Of a stretch of DNA of 64,000 nucleotides, positions 34,782 to 44,849 are shown in pieces (position 1 is the first letter of the stretch; each line of letters opens with the position of its first letter). Source of the DNA: Marasmius tenuissimus (taxonomy: Eukaryota > Basidiomycota > Agaricomycetes > Agaricales > Marasmiaceae). Where the stretch lies: NCBI GenBank assembly GCA_029532415.1, contig JAQOTA010000046.1, forward strand, positions 186,001 through 250,000, written 5' to 3'. The position numbers and the translations under genes are program-made. The notes beneath the pieces were generated by a model. The model searched no databases. It saw only the letters and a program-made list of their open reading frames with translations, and was not told where the DNA came from.

Positions 34782-35459
34782 TCAAGCATCGACAGCCGTC
34801 GAAGAGGAGGAAGCTCCGGCTTCCTTCGCGTGTTTTTTTCCCTTCTTCTTATCAACCTTGGCCTTGACCATCGGGTCAACATATCCGAATCCTCCAGCAG
34901 CGGCTGCGGTGGAAGAGAGGTAGACACGGTGTTCGGCACGTTCTTTGATAGCGCGAGAGCGCCACTGAGCCTATTTAAGAGCCTCGTCTCGAGCCACCTT
35001 TTCGAGTTGCTCGTAAGTGAACCTGGGGACCGAGATGTGATCGGGTAGGAGGACTTCGTCATCCATGCATTGGTGGGGCTCTATCCCAAAGAGTTCCCGC
35101 GGCGGAGATGGCATATCGAGATGGAGGATATTATCGGTGGGGTCGGCGTCGTCAGAGTCGTCAAATAACGCAAACTTGTAGTTATCAACGTGCTCGTTGA
35201 AGGTCGTGGCGAATTGTTGGTATCCGATATCGGGGGACCACGAGACATTGTGTTTCTTGTCTCGGAAATGAGCGTTGAAGTCGCAGAATAGGCCTACCTG
35301 AGTGGAGGAGACGCGAGTATCCGCAAACTCGACTCCGGCGATAGAAAAGTGTCCGGGGCCGGGACGATCGAGGCATCCGTCATCTCGGGTGTGTCCCTTG
35401 GCGAGTCTAAGGGGAGCATGAGGACCAACGGCGGCAGGAGAGACAGTGAGCTTCGGCAT
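34782..35459 (-). pseudogene. ORF with one in-frame TAG downstream of the gypsy chromodomain
   Basis: ATG 35459 (MPKLTVSPAAVGPHAPL) opens a frame that meets TAG at 34971-34973 (after VARDEALK) and then continues open to TGA at 34782 (AQWRSRAIKERAEHRVY ... KKKGKKHAKEAG). Composition stays protein-like on both sides of the TAG, so this is one damaged ORF or a readthrough. It is acidic in the middle and basic at the end, with no known motif. It lies 130 bp after the retroelement stop on the same strand and may be an extra 3' ORF of that element or a separate gene. Confidence 0.5.
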
Positions 35460-35588
35460 GCTGATGGTATGTGAAGAAGGCTGAAGGCTGGTGTTGGAAT
35501 AAGAAGGTGATGGGGGAGAGGAAAAGACCGAAAACGAAAACTTGGAAGTGGGGGTAATGATTTGAGAGTTGTCATCTTTGTTATATTT

Positions 35589-36178
35589 TTAGGCGATGGG
35601 ATAGCACTCGAATCTGAGATGAGCTATCCCCACACCTCCATCATCCTCGTTGCCTTCAGGCTCGGGGGCGTGTGCGGTACCTTTAGGGAGATTTGAAATA
35701 CTATCAATCCCCAAAAGATCTAGGTACTCACTTAGACACGGTAGGTCGCTAATTTCCTGGTAGGGCAACCACGTTACGTCTCCAGTACTCCAGAGGACTT
35801 CAAACACCGAATTTTTTCGAACTCCGGAGTGGCTGACAATTTTGTCAATTTTCCACTGACCTTCCGCTTCGGGTGTTTCGCCTAACTGCGATGCCAGTCT
35901 TCCCGGGAATCTACGATCATCGTTGGGAACGTGTATCCTGAGCAGGGACGAGTGAAAGGTAGGGTGAATACCTCGTTGTATAAAGCTCGAAGGTAAATCA
36001 ATTTTGAAGGAATGATTCTCATAGTCCTTCAATATCTTGTAAGACCCGATGTACTTTGGAATTAACTTGCGGGTTAAACCTTTTTCAAACGTTAAGCTTG
36101 TTTTTTGTTGAGAGATACACGAGGTCACCCTTTTTGAAGGGTTCTGCTCGTCGCTTACGATTAGCGAGCCTTGTCCGT
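35589..36178 (-). pseudogene. Gypsy integrase C-terminus with chromodomain
   Basis: Frame from the insertion edge reads RLANRKRRAEPFKKGDLVYL, then after a frameshift near 36098 LTFEKGLTRKLIPKYIGSYK, the typical gypsy integrase C-terminal module. The chromodomain follows (KIDKIVSHSGVR, FEVLWSTGDVTWLP, LPCLSEYLDLLG) and the stop is at 35589. Chromodomains direct integration toward marked chromatin. Confidence 0.85.
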
Positions 36179-37272
36179 CAAGAGATAAGTTTCAAAAAAT
36201 TAAATAATAACATTACCGAGTGATCACTCCTATTTAAATACCTTCCTCCGAGTCCATGCCACTGATCCTCCATTGCGGGCTTGAAGTGCCAGCTCAACTA
36301 ACACCTTGAGGGGCACTCAGTCGTTGTGGGCTGTCATTACGATTGTCCTGTACATTTATCGGGCCAAATTGATGTATAATAGAACAAAGGAAAAGGAAGG
36401 AAGGTCATTGCCGTCCGATTTAGATGATTATGAAGTCCAAACAAGGGCCAGGCCCAGGTCCCACGCCGCGCACGTGGACAACACCCACAAACACCCCTTT
36501 TCTCATTCCATGAGGATGAGCTCCTTTTGAACCCAAACAACCATCATCGTCCCTGCCCTCAAGCTCGTGACCGGATCTCCCAGTCTGTATATGCTCGAGG
36601 GTCGTCAAAATTCTTGCAATTAGGCCATCTGCAGAACCGACCTCGACTTGGGCTTACCTCCATCCTCCCTGATTGGAACTTGCGGTCCAGGCAGGTCGAA
36701 TTCGACTCAACATCGAAGGCGAGTCAAACCTGTGAGGGGTAAATTTGGCTTTTCGGTGACAGTGAATACAAGGTAAGTCCTCAAGAAACTTGGACTGGAA
36801 ACTGGAGTTTGAAGCTTGAATTACGCAGCCTATTATCCGGGTATACACAGTGTACACTGTACATCCATTTCGACTGTGTACACCCCGCACCGATTCAAAG
36901 TCCCCTATTCAGACAACCCGCGGCTCAAACTGGTTCCTATCCAAATCTCTTGTCTCAAAAATCCTGCTCAAGAGTCAAATCCCTCAATTAAACGCCCGTT
37001 TGAATCATTTAATTCAATTTAAATGCCTTGTTCGAACTGCTCGTCCCACATCCTCTGTTTGCCTGCACTGATCTAAAAGCCCCGTAGTATGTAGTACTCA
37101 ATGACGCGACTGCGCTGCCTTGATTTTGGTTGGCGGGATTATTGACCAGCAAGCATTGCGAAGCGGCCATCTGTGAAGGGAATCGAATTCGAATGCTCCT
37201 TTTTGCAAAACATTTAAATCGGAGTGATCACTCAGGAGTGTTGCTATTTAATTATTTTATATTAGTTTCCTG
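36179..37272. mobile_element. 1094-bp non-autonomous TIR element inserted in the gypsy element
   Basis: The ends are inverted copies of about 60 bases with roughly 75 percent identity; the best conserved core is GAGTGATCACTCC followed by ATTTAAAT (36219-36236 and, inverted, 37211-37233). Outer ends are CAAGAGATAAG (36179) and, inverted, CAGGAAACTAA (37272). The flanks carry the 7-bp direct repeat TGTCCGT (36172-36178 and 37273-37279); 8 bp with a mismatch cannot be excluded. Removing the element and one repeat restores the integrase frame (KVKRT joined to RLANRK). No transposase is encoded. The 7-8 bp duplication and CAG-type end suggest hAT or KDZ mobilisation. Confidence 0.85.
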
Positions 37273-37279
37273 TGTCCGT

Positions 37280-38431
37280 TTGACCTTCGCTTCTAGAATG
37301 CTGTCATGAGCAGCTATGATAGCAAGTCGGCGTTGGCGGGCAAAGGTACGCACTGCGGGGTACTCTTCCGAGAGGTTTGAGTTCTAGATCATGGATCTTG
37401 GCATTTGTTCAGAGTTGAGGAAAAAGGGTGCATACCCTGTTGACTCGGAGCGTGCGCTATTGATAGCGAACTCGATGGCGGGTAACTTCATTACCCAGTC
37501 CCTTTGGTTCGGAGCGACACATTGCCTAAGCATTTGGGTGATAGCACGGTTAGCCCGTTCCGTAGCTCCATCGGACTGAGGATGGTACACACTTGACATG
37601 TTTAATTTAGTGCCAACCAGCTCGTGCAACCGTTTCCAGAAGGTACTCGTGAATAACGAGTCCCTGTCGCTTATGATTCGTCGCGGCATTCCATGTAGCT
37701 TGTATACATGCTCAAACATCAGGGCAGTGTAGATTGTTCTGCATGGTACCAAATGAACCATAGATGTAAATAAATCGATAATCACGGCGATCGAATTGAA
37801 CGAACCGTCTCGATTCTTAGACTCGGGCAACGGTCCTACAAGATCGACACCGATTGCGTCCCAAGGCCTGGTCGGTATTTCTAGCGGATTCAGCTTGACG
37901 TAGGACTTCTGATTGTCAGGTTTTGTCATTTTACAGACGTTGCAAGACTCACAATATGATCTGATGTCTGCTACCATGTCTTTCCACCAGACATGGTGCC
38001 TGAGGTAGTCCACAGTTTTGCTAGCTCCTAGGTGAGCAGGAATAGAATGAGCTTCGGAGATCAAAATTTCTTGAGCTGACCTTTGGTTGACCAGGATCCT
38101 TGGTATGCACAGGACTTGGGAATTTTCCGACTGTTTCAAGTAAATCAGTCCATCTTGAACCTCAAAATTCTTGAAGTCTTTAGGCTGCTCTAGTATTTTC
38201 TTGAAGAAATTATCTTCCGAGTACTTGTTACTGACGAAGGCAGAGAAATCATGTCCGCCAACAGTGCGGGAGACGACGTCGATGAAGAAAGAAGTGGACC
38301 CTGAATTGGCAGGTGCTTTGGTGGCTGTGCCCGCGTCTTTCCTTCCAGTGACACCATGTGTCGCCGTTGTCCCGACTATTCGACTCGGTTTGTCGTTGGT
38401 CTCGAGCAGGTATCCACTAATTCTCCTTTGT
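37280..38431 (-). pseudogene. Gypsy integrase core
   Basis: Zinc-binding HHCC module (HSIPAHLG ... CESCNVCK) and a DDE core: GVDLVGPL, SDRDSLFTSTFW and SDGATERANR supply the two Asp and the Glu. Good frame from the RNase H junction to a TAG at 37384 (in MI*NSNLSEEYP), which stands where Trp is usual. The sequence then continues recognisably (YPAVRTFARQRRLAI) up to the insertion at 37272. Confidence 0.9.
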
Positions 38432-39459
38432 TCACAGGGTCATTCTAACATTTTGAGTATGAGAACTGGCCGTAGTTCTGCCTGTAGCAGTTTTTGTGCG
38501 GCTTTTAAGGTGGGTAGTATCCTGGTTCCCGCCCTTCTGGTCGAGTTTTGGGCCTAAAATTCGAACATTATTGACCATTCTCTTTGCAAATTCTTCAGAG
38601 GGCTCAGGCGCCTTACTAGGTGCGCCCTCCGCTTGGATTTCGATGTCCTGACCGGCCATTTTTCTCATCCGCGCAGCTTCTGCTTCAGTGCCAACCATTA
38701 GCGGCATGGAAATGGCGTGCATCGACAACCGATCGTTGTCTATGTCATCATACAAAATGTATTCCGAGCGAGCTCGGACCGTACCAGGTGCGTCGTCGAC
38801 GTATATTCGAGATAGTGCATCTGATAGGATATTTTCAGTGCCCGACACGTACTCGATGTCGAAATCAAACTCAGACATCTTCTCAATCCATCGAGCCTGG
38901 CGTCCGGTAAGATTCTTTTGTTTCATCAGGTGTATTAGTGCCTTATGGTCTGTCATCCAGGTAAATTTCACACCCTGGAGAAGGTCTTGGTACCTCAACA
39001 TTGTTTCCACGCCGGCCAACATCTCGAGCTCATGGATGGCGTAGTTCTGCTGAGTTGAACCTAACTTGGCAGAATAGTAAGCCAAGACCCGTGCAGTTTT
39101 CCAGTCGTCACCTTGTGAAACGATACCCGCAATACTTGCGGAACTCGCATCGGTCACCAACCAGATGGGTTTGCGATCAGGTGAGTAATCAAGCGGTACT
39201 CTTGAGTGGCTGCGATGTTTCTCAACTATGTCCTGTATTTCATCGAAGGCACGCTGTTCCGTGAACGTCCAACGAAACGGAGTCACCTTGGCGGTAATTG
39301 AATGGAGAATGCCCATAGGGGCTCTAATTCGAGGTAAGTCGTCTGAAAGGAATCCGACGGCACCCAAAAAACCCGAGACTAATTCTTTTGTCGTAGGGAT
39401 CTTCCATTTTGATATGGAATCAACTTTATCGCGATTCATGCGGATACCCTTGTCGTCGA
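38432..39459 (-). pseudogene. Gypsy RT thumb and RNase H
   Basis: Starts directly at the edge of the 1575-bp insertion with IDDKGIRMNRDKVDSI, then FLGAVGFLSDDLPRIRAPM, the RNase H motifs VTDASSASIAGIVSQ, ELEMLAGVETML and TDHKALIHL, ending with DALSRIY and a spacer. The catalytic Asp, Glu and Asp are present. It is cut off from its own reverse transcriptase by the insertion. Confidence 0.9.
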
Positions 39460-39462
39460 TAA

Positions 39463-41037
39463 CACTGGGGGCATTTTTCTGTCAAGTAGGACATGTCGTG
39501 GTGGTGTCAAGTAGGGCATGACAGCATATGGTCTTTCACAGGACCACTGTGACCATAAACAAAGAATGAATGTTGTGCCTTTCAACCGGTATCGGGGGAA
39601 TTCTCGCTCCGGAAACTGAGTTTCTCATCAAACGGCGCATCGGAGCAACAAGGGATCACGTACTGATTTGGCTATGTGATTGTCAGGCTTGCGTTGCCGT
39701 GCTGGGATCGCACTGGGTGCAAGAATCCATAAGTCCCGAGAGATATGTGCAATTGATATGAAAAGTTATGCGAGGAGAATTTACCGTGATTCTCGTGGCA
39801 AATGCAAGAGATATTCGTACCAAATTTGGTTCGTATCAGAGAGAGATCTGATATAAAATCCAAACCTGGCCTTTCTATCCCATTTCTGCCCATTTTCGGT
39901 ATCAAATATTTCCTTCCTTTGTTCAGCCACTAATGCTAAAATCTCTCCGCATAAAGCTCAGTATCACTCTCGCATATCTCCAGAAACTTACGCAATCCTG
40001 CACTCAGTGTCGGGTTCCACCGCCGCAGTGCCGCCTGAAAGCGAGTCAGACAGGCTTCTCTCCTTGATAATGAGTGTGGGAATTGAATGAGCAGCATGTC
40101 AGCGAGGGAGAGTTCTTTATGTGAACTACCTGACTGAAGCCAATACTCAGCTCAAAGGCTAGCCATAGTAGGTTGAAGACAATTGCTCAGAGCAAGAGCA
40201 GTCTGATGGGGAGAAGCTCCAATTCAACCCAGAGATAGGCCCCAAGCACTACTGTGATGCAGCGGAGACTAAGATACTCGAAAAAGGGGCATACCATGCC
40301 CTCGCCAGAGGACATTATTAAAGTGCCACAGACTCAGACACGCAAGTATGTAGCTCATCAGACCAGATGTGGAGTTTCAACACGTCTGTGGAATACACTA
40401 TCTACGAGGCCTCCCACAACAGTGCCTCCCTTGTTGGATACTAGATAGGCTTACAGAAGAGTCCAGACCAGTAAACAACCCAATTGTCAATGGGGGAGTT
40501 CTAACCTCTCTTACACATTCACTTTCCCACCACTTTCAGGTCTGCTTTCCCATCCGCTTTCGCGGGTTTTACTCACAAATAACGCGAGAACAGGGCACGG
40601 AACAGCAAGCAAACAGTAAATTCACCGTTCATCTGCATCTTAATATGTATTATCTTCGTGATAAAGAGTCTTAAAGATTGCAGGATACGCTCTGAGAAAT
40701 AAAAAAACGTGATGATCTTGGCCGGAGTAAACGGGAAAGCAAATGGGAAAGCAGCCAGAAAGCGAGGGTGTGAACAGAGCTTTGAACTCCCCCGGTAATG
40801 GCATTGATGCCGGGATCAAATCTGTTTTATCTTTGTGCGGCCCGTAGTCTGGTTTGGGAAGCAACGATCCGAAGCGGCAGTCCAGGAATCATGATTCATA
40901 ACAGAAGTAAATGGACAAAGAAAATATAATTCATCCTTTGTTCTCAGTCACGGTGGTCCCGCAAAAGACCAGATACCGTCATGTCCTACTTGACACCACC
41001 ACGACATGTCCTACTTGACAGAAAAATGCCCCCAGTG
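39463..41037. mobile_element. 1575-bp CACTA-like non-autonomous element with 60-bp TIRs, inserted in RT
   Basis: Terminal inverted repeats of 60 bp differ at one base (39463-39522 and 40978-41037); both begin CACTGGGGGCATTTTTCTGT. Each contains two direct copies of GTCAAGTAGGRCATG. A second, weaker inverted block continues inward for about 50 bp (39527-39572 and 40925-40974). The flanks carry TAA/TAA (TTA on the RT strand), a 3-bp target duplication. Excision in silico restores the RT sequence LLGRI-IDDKG exactly. CACT(A/G) ends plus a 3-bp duplication are the signature of the CACTA superfamily. No transposase is inside, so it is non-autonomous. Confidence 0.95.
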
Positions 41038-41040
41038 TAA

Positions 41041-41794
41041 TGCGACCTAAAAGCTTTGATTCTCGTGTGAGGAAATTGAGCTTCTTTTCATTGAGGTAAA
41101 GTTTTTCACGCCTCAAAACATCAATGATCTCCTTGACGTGCTCAATATGTTCTCCAACAGTTCTTGAGTAGATAACAATGTCATCTAGGTACACATCCAT
41201 GAATACGCCAATGTACGGCGCGAAGATATGGTTCATCAGAGCCTGGTAAGTAGCTCCCGCATTACAGTCACCTTGCTGAATTACGTGGCTGACCATTGTT
41301 CCATCAGGCGTAGAGACTGCAGTGCGATGAACATGTTCGGGTACAACCCGGATTTGTTCATAGGCGTCCTTGCCATCTATAATGCTACGAAACGGAAAAC
41401 CGGCGACCCGCCGGGTTATCTCTTCGATATTTGGTAACGGTGAGGCTACCTTTTTCGTATTTGAGTTCCGTTCTCGGAGATCAACAACAATTCGTAACTG
41501 ATCTTTCTGTTTCGCGGACTTAGGGATCAGCATCATGGGCATGGTGTTCCTTGTGGTGGTCACCTGCCATCGCCCAGATGCAATATAATCTTTGCGCTTC
41601 TGGTCCCACTGCGCTCGAAAGGCTGCAGGACATCGAGAAGGTCTCCAAGAAAAGATTTTCTCTTCATCTACTAGAGGTATTGTATGATTGATAGCTCTCA
41701 GTGGTGGAAAAGGAGTCTCAGCCGCGTTTTTACAGATCGGCTTTGAGTAGTTGAAGAGTTCCTCACGAGCGGACTCCACGGTACGATCTTCCAC
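41041..41794 (-). pseudogene. Gypsy reverse transcriptase (5' part)
   Basis: Contains the RT motifs LRIVVDLRERN, PLPNIEEITRRVAGFPFRSI, DGKDAYEQIRV, GDCNAGATYQALMNHIF and the catalytic FMDVYLDDIVIYS (YLDD). It ends at KLLGRI, where the 1575-bp element is inserted. The frame is shifted by one relative to the protease. Confidence 0.95.
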
Positions 41795-42300
41795 ATGTAC
41801 GGCGTCATCCGGACTTTCTTGACATTATCTCCTTTGATAGGTAAAGCCTTATGGCTTCCAATCTCGATTGTCGAAGGGTTCAACCCTATTCGTACCTTGT
41901 GCTGAAACAACCACGGGGTACCCAAGATTAAATCGTATCCGGTAATATTTACAATATCAAAGTAATGTTTCTCGTCTATTGACTGATACTGTAGGATAAC
42001 GTGTGTTCCATAGTGGACCTTAGAGCGAGAACCCTGAACAGCCATGTGTAGAGGCAAAGGTGTGTCTAACGTTAACCTTTTCACTCTCAGCTGATCTGCG
42101 AGTTGTGTAGACATGAAGTTACCAAGCGATCCTGAGTCCACGAGTGCACGAGTGGGCTTCCCATTGACGTGTACAACAATAACAATAGGTTGCGGGACCA
42201 CTCGTCCAATAGCTTTTACGACAGCAGAGGTACGTTGGAGTCCCGGGAATGTTTTGGGCTCAATGTGGACACCAGCGGGCCACAACACTTTGCAGGCCAT
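41780..42300 (-). pseudogene. Gypsy aspartic protease
   Basis: Retropepsin-type domain: VHVNGKPTRALVDSGSLGNF holds the catalytic D-S-G, and GYDLILGTPWLFQHKV is the second conserved strand. The frame continues past the domain into a stop at 41698 in the wrong phase, so a frameshift separates it from RT. Immediately upstream is the minisatellite, where gag would be expected. Confidence 0.85.
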
Positions 42301-43060
42301 GTGGTGAAGGCTGGTGTGAAGGTCAGGTGCAGGCCATATGCAGGCTAGGTGCAGGCTAAGTGCAGGCCACGCGGCAGGTAGAGGAAGGGCAGATGCAGAC
42401 TAAGTGAAGGTCATTATGCTTAACTTTTGTCTCCATGAGCTCGACCCGAAAAAGATTTCAGAAATATACGGCTCTCCATAGACTACGAAGAAAAGAAATT
42501 TGTTGATGTTCGCCCGCGCTGGCCTCCCAGACTTACATTTAGCCGTGGGAGTCTCAACAACGTAAATTACAGTAAACGGGCGGTCCGTTAGAACTTAGAA
42601 GGCCGATATTCCGAGAGGTTGTAGTATGTACACCTCGACCAACGGTAATTTAAGTAACAATCGGAAATGAGGAGGTTGTATGACAAAGAAAGATATGGCC
42701 GGGTGCAGGTCAGACTTTGGTTCATGAAGGCCAAGTGATGGTTGGAAGTGCGGAAGTGTAGGCCATGTGGCTGTGCACTGTAGGCCAGGTGAAGGTTGGA
42801 TTCGTGAAGATGAAGGACGACTGCAGGTTGGATCTACAGATGTGAAGGCTGGATGAAGGTCAATTGAAGGTCAGATTTGCACAAGTGACGGCCAGATTGA
42901 AGGTTAGATTAGGAGAATGAAGGCCAGGTGAAGGTCTTTACCCGGGAGTGAAGGCCAGGAACAGGCCAAATGAAGGCCAGATTTAGTGAATTGAAGGCAG
43001 CCAGACGGCGGGATCTGGTCAAATACAGCTAAATTGAAGGCTATTTGTGCTAATATCAGT
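42293..43060. repeat. Degenerate minisatellite, core about TGAAGGYCAGRT
   Basis: Dozens of imperfect about 12-bp words (GAAGGCCAGGTGAAGGTC, GTGCAGGCCA, GAAGGTTGGAT) in direct orientation in two blocks, about 42293-42420 and 42690-43060. Related words occur again at 43475-43505 inside the end of the next ORF. Occupies the place where gag would be expected. Confidence 0.75.
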
Positions 43061-43288
43061 CGTGTAGCTCAAAGGCTCGCACTATATCAATCTTGAACTT
43101 GAACGGGCGGGCGGACAGACGGAAATTAACATCACATGGGCGTCACTTACATTTTATACGAGAGTATGTTAGACATATGGCCCGATAGGCTCATTGTTTC
43201 CGTCTTGGAGTACTATGCGAGACCTAATATCACGCATTAGTACCTTCTTTGGCCTTACATTTACATGAGCGAGCACGAAGAGGAAGAT

Positions 43289-44767
43289 TCATCTTGAGAC
43301 TAGATTGTGGGAACGTGGGAACATGGCAGAGACATAAGGGATTTCGTTCAAACAAATAGTTTCTGATGGTTGATCGATAAAATAGATAGCCTTAGTCGAG
43401 GTAGGATACCATAACTCAATACGTGTATACGAGGGAGTCGTCGACAGCAGGTTGGACGACGTGTACTGCAGACCAGGTGAAGGCGGGTGCAGGCCATGGC
43501 CTTCACCCCGGCCTGCATTTTCTCGCGCCCCGACACCAGCCACGCTTAAGACGTGTAGCTGGTCATTGCGAGTTTCCCAACGTAGGTTACCACATAGAAG
43601 ATGTAGGTAGTTATCTGACCAATCTACGAGCGTGTCTAGTTCACCCTGAAACTCGTCACTGGGTTCATAAATTAACCGTGAGAGGCATTTGTATGTAGCT
43701 GGGCCACGAAACCATCCTTCAAGCTCGCGTCGGGCCCTATCTAACCGCTTCTGGAACCACGAGGGAAGGTTGAAGTTGCTGTTCAATAGCAATTTAGTAG
43801 GTACGTTGACTTCAAACTCCCGAACGTTGTCTTCAATAACATATTGTTTCGGGTTTCTGGGATCTTGGTACACGTTGTACCAATCTTCCCGAGCGACATC
43901 AGTTCCCGAGTCATACGGGACCCACTTGGTAAGTTTCTGTTTCGCGTCTTTAGCGAGAACATCACCAATACGAGGGTAGTCCATCTCTTCAAATTCAAAG
44001 TCCGGAACATCCGCATCGGCGGCACAGAAGAGAGACCAGAGCTTTCCCGGGGAGAACTTTTTGTTCAGTAAGTCTTTCTTCTCAAAATACCAATACATAT
44101 CACGTTCGTGATCACAGAACTCTACGATATTGGTGCCTTCGTGGAACACGGCATCCCACGCCGTGACTCTACTGTAAAGTCCCCAGTCATCACCATCACC
44201 TGGGGAGGGTTGACTATCTTCAAGGCACTGTTCGAGTGCCCGGGCAAGAACCTGACCCTGTCGGCGGTCCCTCCACATCCGGGATTTTTTGTACTGCTGA
44301 TCACGCTTTCTTTTCTTAGTTTCCAGATGTTCATGTTCCGCTAGGCGGTTAGTACGCCTTTCGGTAATCCTTAAACACCATGAGCCAACTAAAACGAACT
44401 CAAAATTTTGTAGTTCCGAACGGCACACAAATGACAACATTTCCTCAACATGGTCATAGACCCGGTAGCGACCTCTGGTTCGGTCCTGCTCAAACTGGAA
44501 TACCTCAAACCGTTCATAAGGATCGCACGTATCGTCAGCATTGTCAGACTCAGGCAGACAGTCAGTGCCATGTGCTAGAATTAGACCTATCCCATTGAGG
44601 TAAGGGTCTCCTATTGCGCATGGTTTTGAGTTCCACTCATCTTTATCGAAGTACAACCCTTGTTCTTCTGCACGACGTTTCGCGTACCAAGCGGCCAATT
44701 TGAATTTAGGGTTGTAAAGCAGGTAAGCGGGAAGGATAATTGGTCCCTGTTCTGATTCTAAATCACA
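43289..44767 (-). CDS. Unknown ORF of about 490 codons upstream of gypsy pol
   Basis: Open from at least 44767 to the stop at 43289; the frame before TTG 44698 also reads well (GPIILPAYLLYNPKFKLAAW), so the start or an upstream exon is not known. Rich in Asp, Glu, Arg and Trp. A motif occurs twice: LLYNPKFKLAAWYAKRR near the N-terminus and LLLNSNFNLPSWFQKRL about two thirds along. No enzyme motif. The last 60 codons run through minisatellite-like GAAGG/GCAGG words and may be foreign. Same strand and position as an N-terminal ORF of the gypsy element, which is my best guess, but sequence gives no gag signature. Confidence 0.45.
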   Translation of the reverse strand, partial: CDLESEQGPIILPAYLLYNPKFKLAAWYAKRRAEEQGLYFDKDEWNSKPCAIGDPYLNGIGLILAHGTDCLPESDNADDTCDPYERFEVFQFEQDRTRGRYRVYDHVEEMLSFVCRSELQNFEFVLVGSWCLRITERRTNRLAEHEHLETKKRKRDQQYKKSRMWRDRRQGQVLARALEQCLEDSQPSPGDGDDWGLYSRVTAWDAVFHEGTNIVEFCDHERDMYWYFEKKDLLNKKFSPGKLWSLFCAADADVPDFEFEEMDYPRIGDVLAKDAKQKLTKWVPYDSGTDVAREDWYNVYQDPRNPKQYVIEDNVREFEVNVPTKLLLNSNFNLPSWFQKRLDRARRELEGWFRGPATYKCLSRLIYEPSDEFQGELDTLVDWSDNYLHLLCGNLRWETRNDQLHVLSVAGVGARENAGRGEGHGLHPPSPGLQYTSSNLLSTTPSYTRIELWYPTSTKAIYFIDQPSETICLNEIPYVSAMFPRSHNLVSR

Positions 44768-44849
44768 ATGATGTAGGTGCCCTCGTCTAATCGAAAGACC
44801 TTTATCCGATACTGAGTATTACAACCCCAGTGGTGTTCATCACCAGGGT

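Larger units (their letters stand above)
35589..42300 (-). mobile_element. Ty3/gypsy chromovirus-type retrotransposon, pol region, defective and twice interrupted
   Basis: In transcription order from 42300: aspartic protease, reverse transcriptase, RNase H, integrase and a C-terminal chromodomain, the Ty3/gypsy order. The coding parts are separated by two inserted DNA elements (39463-41037 and 36179-37272) and carry frameshifts plus a stop. When the inserts and one copy of each target duplication are set aside, the flanks read on as pol without gap at both sites. Neither LTR could be found, and a canonical gag with a zinc knuckle is missing. Confidence 0.9.

Noticed and set aside
36306..37071. 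Several 60-78 codon ORFs inside the 1094-bp element
   Set aside because: Short, overlapping on both strands and without motifs; the element appears non-coding.
35589..44767. Long terminal repeats of the gypsy element
   Set aside because: I compared both sides by eye for long direct repeats and found only the short GGTACGCTAC arrays, which are too short and simple to call LTRs.
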